Below, piece by piece: positions 1 to 5,528 of a stretch of 7,969 nt of DNA. A program made the position numbers and the translations under genes. The stretch is from Gallionella sp. (GTDB lineage Bacteria; Pseudomonadota; Gammaproteobacteria; Burkholderiales; Gallionellaceae). The notes under the pieces were generated by a model. The model had not been told where the DNA came from. It did no database searches and saw only the letters and a program-made list of their open reading frames with translations. Every line of letters begins with the position of its first letter. Position 1 is the stretch's first letter. The stretch lies in assembly GCA_017880945.1 (NCBI GenBank), contig JADGRM010000095.1, forward strand, positions 1 to 7,969, read 5' to 3'.

Positions 1-35
1 CTGAAGAACCTGAGCCCGAAACAAAGAGCCAATGA
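1..35 (+). CDS. 3' end of an upstream ATPase subunit gene, probably atpF (b subunit), partial
   Basis: Only the last ten codons (from base 3) and the TGA stop at 33-35 are visible. They read EEPEPETKSQ, an acidic, proline-rich tail in the style of the long tail on the following alpha subunit. The stop overlaps the ATG of atpA in an ATGA, so this gene belongs to the same translationally coupled operon. In N-ATPase operons the gene just before atpA is atpF (membrane b subunit, the peripheral stalk), which is the basis for the name; the visible residues alone cannot identify it. A canonical operon would have the delta subunit gene here, and delta C-termini do not normally carry such a tail. Confidence 0.55.
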   Translation, partial: EEPEPETKSQ

Positions 36-1726
36 CCATGGAACCTGAGAGCCTCCAGAACGTTTTCGACAGCGCGTTTGCAGGAATAAGCCAGGCACGG
101 GAAGCATACACGCCGCAACTGAGGCCGCGGGAAGTGGGCACGATCACCAGCATCGCCACGGGCATCGCAAAAGTTTCCGGTCTCCCCGGTGTGGGTTTTG
201 AAGAGGTGCTGAGGTTTCCCGGCGATGTGTATGGCATCGCATTCAACGTCGACGAAGACGAAATTGGTGTCGTTCTGTTGGGCGACTACTGGCAGTTGCA
301 TGCGGGCGATGAAGTCGAACGCAGGGGGCATGTGATGGATGTGCCGGTGGGCGACGGATTGATCGGGCGCATTATCAATCCATTGGGCCAACCTCTGGAT
401 GGCAATGGCCCGCTGGCATCCAGCGCACGTTTGCCTGTCGAATGCCCAGCCGCCTCCATCATGGATCGCGCGCCCGTCACCGTACCGTTGCAAACAGGCA
501 TCAAGGTCATCGATGCACTCATCCCCGTCGGGCGCGGCCAGCGCGAATTGATACTCGGCGACCGGCAGACCGGCAAGACCGCGATCGCACTCGATACGAT
601 ACTCAATCAACGTGGCCAGAATGTGCTGTGCGTCTATTGCGCCATCGGCCAGCGCGCGTCCGGCGTGGCCAAAGTGATTGCCGCCCTGCGCGAAAATGGC
701 GCGATGGATTACACCATCGTGGTCGTCACCGAAGGCAACGATCCACCCGGCCTGGCTTACATCGCACCTTACGCAGCGACCAGCATCGCCGAACATTTCA
801 TGGAACAAGGCCGCGACGTGCTGATTATTTACGACGACCTGACGCATCACGCGCGAGCCTATCGCGAACTGTCACTGCTACTGCGTCGTCCGCCCGGACG
901 GGAAGCCTTTCCCGGCGACATCTTTTACATCCACTCACGGCTGCTGGAGCGCGCAACACACTTGCGCCCGGAACTCGGTGGAGGTTCATTGACGGCACTA
1001 CCCATTATTGAAACTGAAGCGCAGGATATTTCCGCCTACATTCCAACCAACCTGATTTCGATCACGGATGGGCAGATCTACCTGTCGCCGTCTTTGTTCG
1101 AATTGGGCGTGCTGCCCGCAGTCGATGTCGGCAAATCCGTTTCGCGTGTCGGCGGCAAGGCGCAACGCGCGGCTTACCGCGCCGTGGCGGGCGACCTCAA
1201 ACTCGCCTACGCCCAGTTCGAGGAATTGGAAACATTTGCCCGGTTTGGCGCCCGGCTGGATGAAGACACCCGCAAGATCATCGAGCACGGGCGGCGCATC
1301 CGCGCCTGTCTCAAGCAGCCGGAATTCACGCCGGTGTCCGTTGCTGCGCAAATCGCCGTGCTGCTGGCATTGACCGATGAACTCTTTGACAATGTGCCAC
1401 TAGACCGGATGAGCGATGCCGAGCTTGCCGTGCGCGAGGCGGCGGCGGAGATTCCGGCCGAGGTGTGCGCGCGATTCGATACTGCCGACAAGTTGAGTGA
1501 TGAGGATCGCGAAACGATCATAGCAATCGCCCGCCAAGCGCTCGTGCCATTTCAACCCGAGCCGGAAGCGAAGTCTGAAGCCAAGCCGGAGAACCCAACC
1601 AAGTCGAGGCCCGAGCCGGAAGCTAAACCAGCAGCTAAACCCAAGGCTGACGGCGGTACCAAGCCGGATGCTCCAGCTGACGATACCAAACCAAAGCCCG
1701 ATGCATTGGCCAAGGAAGAGCCATGA
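32..1726 (+). CDS. atpA: N-ATPase (alternative F1) alpha subunit with long Pro/Glu/Ala/Lys-rich C-terminal tail
   Basis: Non-catalytic alpha subunit of an F1 ATPase, which forms the alpha3-beta3 head with beta on the cytoplasmic side of the membrane. Seen: N-terminal beta-barrel domain (about 30-100), P-loop GDRQTGKT at 176-183, Walker-B strand LIIYDD ending at D268-D269, the RRPPGREAFPGD block, and SVSRVGGKAQ with the conserved intersubunit arginine near R372. Compared with E. coli AtpA, the segment between LLERA and GSLTALPIIET is about 12 residues shorter (THLRPELGG), and several core blocks differ. This and the lack of a delta gene point to the N-ATPase family. Residues from about 507 to 564 form a low-complexity PEAK-type extension absent from E. 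coli alpha (513 aa). ATG at 32 is chosen for the ATGA overlap; ATG at 38 (MEPES) is possible and has the better distance to a weak AAGAG at 24-28. AtpG follows with another ATGA overlap. Confidence 0.95.
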   Translation: MTMEPESLQNVFDSAFAGISQAREAYTPQLRPREVGTITSIATGIAKVSGLPGVGFEEVLRFPGDVYGIAFNVDEDEIGVVLLGDYWQLHAGDEVERRGHVMDVPVGDGLIGRIINPLGQPLDGNGPLASSARLPVECPAASIMDRAPVTVPLQTGIKVIDALIPVGRGQRELILGDRQTGKTAIALDTILNQRGQNVLCVYCAIGQRASGVAKVIAALRENGAMDYTIVVVTEGNDPPGLAYIAPYAATSIAEHFMEQGRDVLIIYDDLTHHARAYRELSLLLRRPPGREAFPGDIFYIHSRLLERATHLRPELGGGSLTALPIIETEAQDISAYIPTNLISITDGQIYLSPSLFELGVLPAVDVGKSVSRVGGKAQRAAYRAVAGDLKLAYAQFEELETFARFGARLDEDTRKIIEHGRRIRACLKQPEFTPVSVAAQIAVLLALTDELFDNVPLDRMSDAELAVREAAAEIPAEVCARFDTADKLSDEDRETIIAIARQALVPFQPEPEAKSEAKPENPTKSRPEPEAKPAAKPKADGGTKPDAPADDTKPKPDALAKEEP

Positions 1727-2649
1727 GCGACACTGCCGCGAGCCTGCGCCGCAAGATCGCCAGCGCCGGAGATCTGGAATCCGTGGTGCGCACGATGAAG
1801 GCTATGGCCGCGTCGAGCATCGGGCAATACGAGAATGCGGTGCACTCTCTGGATGATTATTATCGGACCGTGCAACTGGGCCTGGCCGCGTGTTTCAGGC
1901 AGGGTGAATCACCAGGTGCCAAGACGCGAGTGGCTCAGAAAGAAACAGGGTCGATTGGCGCGGTCGTGTTTGGTTCTGACCAGGGACTGGTTGGCCAATT
2001 CAATGATGTGATGGTGGAGTATGTCGTGAATACGCTGGAAAAGTTGCCGGGTAAAAAAACTGTCTGGGCGGTAGGCGAGCGCATTCAGTCGCGTCTCGCG
2101 GACACCGACCTGCAGCAGGGGGAGAACTTTATTCTGCCGAGTTCCATTAGCGCGATTACGCCTCTGGTTGGGCAGATTCTGATCGAGATGGAAAAACAGC
2201 GTGAAAAAGGCGGAATCACTCAGATTTACCTTTTTCATAACCGCCCAAAGACCGGGGCGATTTATACACCGGTGAGCCAACGGCTGTTGCCGCTGGATGA
2301 TGCATGGCGTCGCGAGCTGGCCGCAATCCGCTGGCCGACAGGAAATTTGCCCGAAGTCATGAATGACCGGGAGCGGACGCTGCTGGCATTGGTTCGCGAA
2401 TATCTTTTTGTCTCGCTGTTCAGGGCATGCGCCGAATCTCTGGCGAGTGAAAACGCCAGCCGCCTGGATGCGATGCAACGCGCTGAAAAAAATATCGATG
2501 AGCTATTAGAGGGGCTGAATCAGACGTTTCACCGCCTGCGTCAGAGCGGTATCGACGAGGAGTTGTTCGATGTCATTTCCGGTTTCGAGGCGCTGACAGT
2601 AACTCAGAAGCCGAAGCCGCAACAAGGAAGGCCGAAAGGATCAAGATGA
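1723..2649 (+). CDS. atpG: N-ATPase gamma subunit (central rotor stalk)
   Basis: Gamma subunit that couples the membrane rotor ring to the F1 head. Seen: the N-terminal helix LRRKIASAGDLESVVRTMKAMAASSI (8-33), matching the family pattern I..I.st..ITkAMkmVa; the central domain motif SDQGLVGQFN (85-94); the C-terminal helix SLASENASRLDAMQRAEKN (239-257); and the end ..SGIDEELFDVISGFEAL (275-291). At 308 residues it is about 20 longer than E. coli gamma, chiefly from a basic C-terminal tail (292-308). Start: AAGGA at 1712-1716, inside the atpA tail, lies 6 bases before the ATG, and ATGA overlaps the atpA stop. No beta or epsilon gene follows; ppk2 overlaps its stop instead, which fits gamma being the last ATPase gene in N-ATPase operons. 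Confidence 0.93.
   Translation: MSDTAASLRRKIASAGDLESVVRTMKAMAASSIGQYENAVHSLDDYYRTVQLGLAACFRQGESPGAKTRVAQKETGSIGAVVFGSDQGLVGQFNDVMVEYVVNTLEKLPGKKTVWAVGERIQSRLADTDLQQGENFILPSSISAITPLVGQILIEMEKQREKGGITQIYLFHNRPKTGAIYTPVSQRLLPLDDAWRRELAAIRWPTGNLPEVMNDRERTLLALVREYLFVSLFRACAESLASENASRLDAMQRAEKNIDELLEGLNQTFHRLRQSGIDEELFDVISGFEALTVTQKPKPQQGRPKGSR
2635..2648 (+). promoter_or_regulatory. Strong Shine-Dalgarno and ATGA coupling site for ppk2
   Basis: AAAGGA at 2635-2640 sits 5 bases before the ATG at 2646, inside the last codons of atpG. The ATG overlaps the atpG TGA (2647-2649). This fixes the PPK2 start and indicates translational coupling of the kinase to the ATPase gamma subunit. Confidence 0.8.
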
Positions 2650-3515
2650 AAACCAATGTCAAAGATTTCCGCGTGTCGGCTGGGAAAAAGGTCAAGCTCG
2701 ATAAGTGGCCGACCCAGGTGAAACCGGTATACAAGTCGAAGAAAAAATATAAGGAGCTCCTCGAAAAACAGGTTGAGGAACTGAGTGAGCAACAACAACT
2801 TCACTACGCATCCAACCGTTATGCAGTGCTGCTGATTTTCCAGGCGATGGACGCCGCCGGGAAGGACGGTGCCATCCGGCACGTGATGTCCGGCGTCAAT
2901 CCACAGGGCTGCCAGGTTTTCAGCTTCAAGCATCCGACCGCAGACGAACTGGAACATGATTTTCTGTGGCGCACCACGCAGGCTCTGCCGGAGCGCGGGC
3001 AGATCGGCATCTTCAACCGATCCTATTACGAGGAGGTGTTGATCGTTCGCGTGCATCCGGAGATTCTGCAAGCCGAGAGTATTCCGGATGGGTTGCCGAA
3101 TGAGAAAACCATCTGGCAGGAGCGCTATCGCTCCATCGTGGACATGGAGGAACATCTCCACCGCAACGGCACGCGGATCATCAAGTTCTTCCTGCACCTT
3201 TCGGAAGAGGAACAGCGCAAGCGATTCCTCGAGCGCATCGATGCGCCCGACAAGAACTGGAAGTTCAGCCTCGCGGATATTGAGGAGCGGAAATTCTGGA
3301 AACAGTACATGCAGGCCTATGAAGAATGCCTGAGCGCTACCAGTACAAACAATGCGCCCTGGTATGTCGTTCCCGCCGACGACAAGGAAAATGCGCGGCT
3401 GATCATTTCCCAGATCGTTCTCGATACATTTAAATCACTCAAATTGGCCTACCCGAAGGCCAGCTCGGAACATCAGCGGGAGTTGCGGTTGATACGCAAA
3501 CAGTTGGTGAAATAG
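2646..3515 (+). CDS. ppk2: PPK2-family polyphosphate:nucleotide phosphotransferase (class III-like)
   Basis: Cytoplasmic kinase that moves phosphate between inorganic polyphosphate and nucleotides. Class III members phosphorylate both AMP and ADP, so they can rebuild ATP from polyphosphate. Seen: Walker A DAAGKDG at 69-75, the GVNPQGCQVFSFKHPT block (83-98), the Walker-B region IFNRSYYEEVLIVRV (122-136), and a lid segment with basic residues around 186-206 (EEEQRKRFLERIDAP...WKF). These are followed by STNNAPWYVVPADDK (233-247). The 289-residue single domain and the motif spacing match the Meiothermus/Deinococcus-like class III group as I remember it; the class is inferred, the family is secure. 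It starts in an ATGA overlap with atpG. The N-terminus (1-50) is lysine-rich with no signal peptide. A coupled ATP-regenerating or polyphosphate-forming role beside the ATPase is inference. Confidence 0.93.
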   Translation: MKTNVKDFRVSAGKKVKLDKWPTQVKPVYKSKKKYKELLEKQVEELSEQQQLHYASNRYAVLLIFQAMDAAGKDGAIRHVMSGVNPQGCQVFSFKHPTADELEHDFLWRTTQALPERGQIGIFNRSYYEEVLIVRVHPEILQAESIPDGLPNEKTIWQERYRSIVDMEEHLHRNGTRIIKFFLHLSEEEQRKRFLERIDAPDKNWKFSLADIEERKFWKQYMQAYEECLSATSTNNAPWYVVPADDKENARLIISQIVLDTFKSLKLAYPKASSEHQRELRLIRKQLVK

Positions 3516-3528
3516 GACTGTGAAAATG

Positions 3529-3534
3529 AAGAGG
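3529..3534 (+). promoter_or_regulatory. Shine-Dalgarno of the MIP channel gene
   Basis: AAGAGG five bases before the ATG at 3540. It selects this start, which gives the protein an unusual hydrophilic N-terminus of about 35 residues. No promoter is evident in the 24-base gap after ppk2, so co-transcription with the ATPase operon is likely. Confidence 0.75.
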
Positions 3535-3539
3535 TATCT

Positions 3540-4355
3540 ATGAAAAAAGCATTTCACAAAGATCGGCAAAACGCGGCTCAACAGGGACGGATGGTTCAGA
3601 AGCAGGCATCCCTCGATTTCCTGGATCCGGCGCACGAATGGCGCCGCATTTTTGCCGAGACATGGGGCACGTTCCTGCTGGTTCTCGTCGCCGCCGGTGG
3701 CGGGGCCGTGGCAGCCAAGAGCGGCGGGACCGTCACCCTGGGCATGCAGGTGGTAGCACCCGGACTGATGGTGATGGCGATCATCTACTTTATGGGCACT
3801 GTCAGCGGCGCGCATCTGAACCCGGCCGTCACTTTGGCCTTCGCGGTACGGCGTAATTTCCCGTGGCGCCGCGTGCCGGCCTATGTGTTGGCACAACTGC
3901 TCGGTGGTGTTGCTGCAACGTTATTTCTGCATGCCATGTTCGGCAATGTTGGTGCACTTGGCGCGACCTTGCCGGGCCGCGATATCAGCAACGGAACAGC
4001 CTTGGCGATGGAAGTGGTGCTGACAGCCGGGCTGGTGAACACGATCCTGGGCACGGCCTCGGGAGCGCGCAACATCGGCACCAACGGTGCCATTGCGGTG
4101 GGAGGATACATTGCTCTGGCGGGTCTTTGGGCGGCGCCGATCAGCGGCGCTTCAATGAACCCGGCCCGATCGTTCGCGCCCGACCTGGTGCGCGGCGACC
4201 TGGGCACGACGTGGATCTACATAGTTGGGCCGGTGCTGGGTGCCTTGATCGGTGTCGCTTTCGAGTGGATACTCAAAGGCAAACCCACCGTTGCGGGAGC
4301 GCTTGCGGCGCAAGGCTCGCTCGATACCGATGATACGGCGAAGCCTGACGCGTGA
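3540..4355 (+). CDS. Aquaporin / MIP-family channel, divergent selectivity filter
   Basis: Inner-membrane channel of the major intrinsic protein family, with six transmembrane helices (roughly 36-57, 68-88, 112-133, 153-173, 183-200, 224-246) and two re-entrant half-helices carrying GAHLNPAVTLAF (NPA at 94-96) and GASMNPARSF (NPA at 207-209). R210 is the conserved filter arginine. Hand alignment to E. coli AqpZ puts P74, G195 and A204 where AqpZ has F43, H174 and T183. The filter therefore lacks the water-selective histidine and is also unlike GlpF at the aromatic positions; substrate could be water, glycerol or another small neutral solute. The protein has a hydrophilic N-terminal extension of about 35 residues and a C-terminal tail of about 25 that ends acidic. 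It starts 24 bases after ppk2 in the same direction and is probably the last gene of the operon. The family is secure and the substrate unknown. Confidence 0.9.
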   Translation: MKKAFHKDRQNAAQQGRMVQKQASLDFLDPAHEWRRIFAETWGTFLLVLVAAGGGAVAAKSGGTVTLGMQVVAPGLMVMAIIYFMGTVSGAHLNPAVTLAFAVRRNFPWRRVPAYVLAQLLGGVAATLFLHAMFGNVGALGATLPGRDISNGTALAMEVVLTAGLVNTILGTASGARNIGTNGAIAVGGYIALAGLWAAPISGASMNPARSFAPDLVRGDLGTTWIYIVGPVLGALIGVAFEWILKGKPTVAGALAAQGSLDTDDTAKPDA

Positions 4356-4365
4356 ACAAGGGCGG

Positions 4366-4441
4366 TGGTGGAGGTGATCAGGATCGAACTGACGGCCTTC
4401 TGATTGCGAACCAGACGCTCTCCCAACTGAGCTACACCCCC
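4366..4441 (-). tRNA. tRNA-Ala, anticodon CGC, with encoded CCA
   Basis: Read on the minus strand, a complete 76-nt cloverleaf folds: acceptor GGGGGTG (4441-4435) with CACCTCC (4376-4370); D arm GCTC/GAGC; anticodon stem TCTGG/TCAGA with loop TTCGCAA, hence anticodon CGC (codon GCG, Ala); a 5-nt variable loop; a T arm with TTCGATC in the loop; discriminator A; and encoded CCA (4368-4366). The acceptor contains a G3:U70 wobble, the alanine identity determinant, which supports the assignment independently. It lies 15 nt downstream of the cbbY-like stop on the same strand, so it may be processed from a shared transcript. Its 3' end is 10 bases from the convergent channel gene's stop. Confidence 0.95.
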
Positions 4442-4456
4442 ACGGCCAGCAGGATG

Positions 4457-5182
4457 CTAAACAGAAACCAGCGGTTTGGGAAGAGGCAATCCGGTTGTCC
4501 GGTAAAAGACAGCAAGGTCACTCAGGTCCTCGAATATTCCTGCAGCACCGTCAAAATCATGCCAGTGGGTGTAGGGATTGGTGGTGACATAGGTCTTGAT
4601 GCCGGCAGCAAGCGCCGAGCGCAAGCCGTTCTCGGAGTCTTCCAGCGCGATGCAGTCGGCGGCGGACAGGCCCATCTTCTCCAGTACCCAGAAATAAATA
4701 TCCGGCGCGGGCTTCTTGTGCGGCACGATGTCGCCGCAGCCGTTGGCGGCAAAATAATCCGCCCAGTTCTTTCCCAGTCCCACTTCCAGCAGAGCGGAAA
4801 CATTTTCTGGTGTGGTGGTGGTTGCGATCGCGAGCGTGATGCCTGCGGCGTGCGCATCCTGGATCAGTTGTTTGATGCCGGGGCGCAACGGAATCTGCCC
4901 CTCGCGCAACATCGCGGTGTAATGCGCGGTCTTCACCTTATGCAGGTGTTTGACGAACTCGTCAAAGTTTTCGGGTTTGGTGTAACCGGTCAGGAAGTCA
5001 GAAACGAAATATTTAATGCGCTCCTTGCCGCCGGTCACTTTGAGCAGTTTGTCGTACAGCGCGACATCCCAGTTCCAGTCCAGTCCGCTTTCTGCGAAGG
5101 CTTTATTGAACGACTTGCGGTGTCCGTCTTCGGTGTCGGCCAGTGTGCCGTCGACGTCGAAAATAATGGCTTTGATAGTCAT
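4457..5182 (-). CDS. cbbY: CbbY-like HAD phosphatase (probable xylulose-1,5-bisphosphate phosphatase)
   Basis: Cytosolic HAD-superfamily subfamily IA phosphatase. Seen: motif I FDVDGTLADTE (8-18, nucleophile D9, acid/base D11); a helical cap with WNWDVALYDKLLKVTGGKERI (36-56), whose TGGKERI block is typical of CbbY; motif II TTTTPENV (121-128); the motif III lysine in PHKKPAPDIY (154-163); and motif IV ALEDSENGL (179-187) with E181/D182. CbbY removes the misfire product xylulose-1,5-bisphosphate, a RuBisCO inhibitor; this subfamily call rests on resemblance to RuBisCO-operon CbbY proteins from memory. Other HAD sugar-phosphate phosphatases (beta-phosphoglucomutase or phosphoglycolate phosphatase type) are the alternatives. 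No cbb genes are nearby. Start: AAGAGG on the minus strand at 5193-5188, 5 bases before the ATG; this Shine-Dalgarno lies inside the terminal inverted repeat of a mobile-type repeat. tRNA-Ala follows. Confidence 0.85.
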   Translation of the reverse strand: MTIKAIIFDVDGTLADTEDGHRKSFNKAFAESGLDWNWDVALYDKLLKVTGGKERIKYFVSDFLTGYTKPENFDEFVKHLHKVKTAHYTAMLREGQIPLRPGIKQLIQDAHAAGITLAIATTTTPENVSALLEVGLGKNWADYFAANGCGDIVPHKKPAPDIYFWVLEKMGLSAADCIALEDSENGLRSALAAGIKTYVTTNPYTHWHDFDGAAGIFEDLSDLAVFYRTTGLPLPKPLVSV

Positions 5183-5237
5183 GTGTACCTCTTAAAATCC
5201 AGATTTCATCCCAATTGATGGAACTACTGATATGACT

Positions 5238-5269
5238 ACTAGCCATCTGACTGATGAAACAACTAGCCA
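5238..5269. repeat. Direct repeat ACTAGCCA flanking a small hairpin
   Basis: ACTAGCCA occurs at 5238-5245 and again at 5262-5269. Between them lies CATC-TGACT-GATG (5244-5256), a 4-bp stem with a 5-nt loop that overlaps the first repeat by two bases. These start the hairpin-rich insert of copy 1. No function is recognised. Confidence 0.45.
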
Positions 5270-5310
5270 ATCCACTAAGCCACCAAAGAACGGTGGCAAA
5301 GTGGCTGGTT
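5261..5310. repeat. Long imperfect hairpin 1 of the intergenic hairpin cluster
   Basis: Inner stem GCCACC (5279-5284) pairs with GGTGGC (5292-5297) around the 7-nt loop AAAGAAC. After an AA/AA internal loop, CCACT (5272-5276) pairs with AGTGG (5300-5304). After a one-sided CCAAT bulge, AACTAG (5261-5266) pairs with CTGGTT (5305-5310) with one G-T wobble. That is 17 paired positions. Hairpin 3 has the same layout. It could act in RNA or as single-stranded DNA; the sequence does not say which. Confidence 0.75.
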
Positions 5311-5315
5311 ATAAT

Positions 5316-5332
5316 CCAGCAAAAGACGCTGG
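5316..5332. repeat. Hairpin 2 of the cluster
   Basis: CCAGC (5316-5320) pairs with GCTGG (5328-5332) around loop AAAAGAC. The 7-nt A-rich loop ending in C resembles the loops of hairpins 1 and 3, and the sequence after it (GCAAGTCATTGGTTAT) resembles the right arms of both neighbours. It appears to be a shortened unit of the same tandem family. Confidence 0.65.
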
Positions 5333-5347
5333 GCAAGTCATTGGTTA

Positions 5348-5390
5348 TAGCCATCCCACTAAGTTGCCAAAAACGGCAACCAAGTGGCTG
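5348..5390. repeat. Hairpin 3 of the cluster, covarying with hairpin 1
   Basis: Inner stem GTTGCC (5363-5368) pairs with GGCAAC (5375-5380) around loop AAAAAC. CCACT (5356-5360) pairs with AGTGG (5383-5387) across an AA/CA internal loop, and TAG/CTG adds three weak outer pairs (5348-5350 with 5388-5390). Relative to hairpin 1, three inner base pairs are replaced on both sides (C-G to T-A twice, A-T to G-C once), while CCACT/AGTGG and the following CTGGTTAT are unchanged. Confidence 0.75.
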
Positions 5391-5513
5391 GTTATGCTGC
5401 GTTGCTCGGAAATTTTAGTTACGGCCAACCTAAAGGTTACCCTGCACTGAAACTCTGTTTTCTTGCTTACATATCCCCACATATGCGGCGCTGCGAAGTG
5501 CTTCAGGCAGGCA

Positions 5514-5528
5514 ATCCGCGTAGCGGAT
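5514..5528. repeat. Perfect 6-bp stem hairpin near the right end of copy 1
   Basis: ATCCGC (5514-5519) and GCGGAT (5523-5528) are perfect inverted repeats around a GTA loop. They lie in a segment of copy 1 absent from copy 2. This may be a further short palindromic insertion; it is not followed by a T run, so it is not called a terminator. Confidence 0.55.

Noticed and set aside
972..990. GGTGGAGGT in atpA resembling the tRNA-Ala 3' end (possible att duplicate)
   Set aside because: The match is only about 9 bases within a conserved Gly-Gly-Gly coding stretch and does not extend into the T arm.
4352..5218. 288-codon plus-strand frame
   Set aside because: It runs antisense through the tRNA and the whole cbbY-like gene; the minus-strand protein has clear HAD motifs, so this is a shadow.
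5238..5395. Possible CRISPR array or integron attC site
   Set aside because: The units are unequal (about 36-46 bp spacing), the spacers are themselves hairpin arms, and no cas gene, integrase or attC consensus ends are visible.
5232..5450. 72-codon plus-strand reading frame over the hairpin cluster, with repeated KVAGY/QVIGY-like peptides
   Set aside because: The peptide repeats are explained by the DNA hairpin repeats, the third unit is out of frame with the first two, no good Shine-Dalgarno precedes the ATG, and it runs into the core of the mobile-type repeat.
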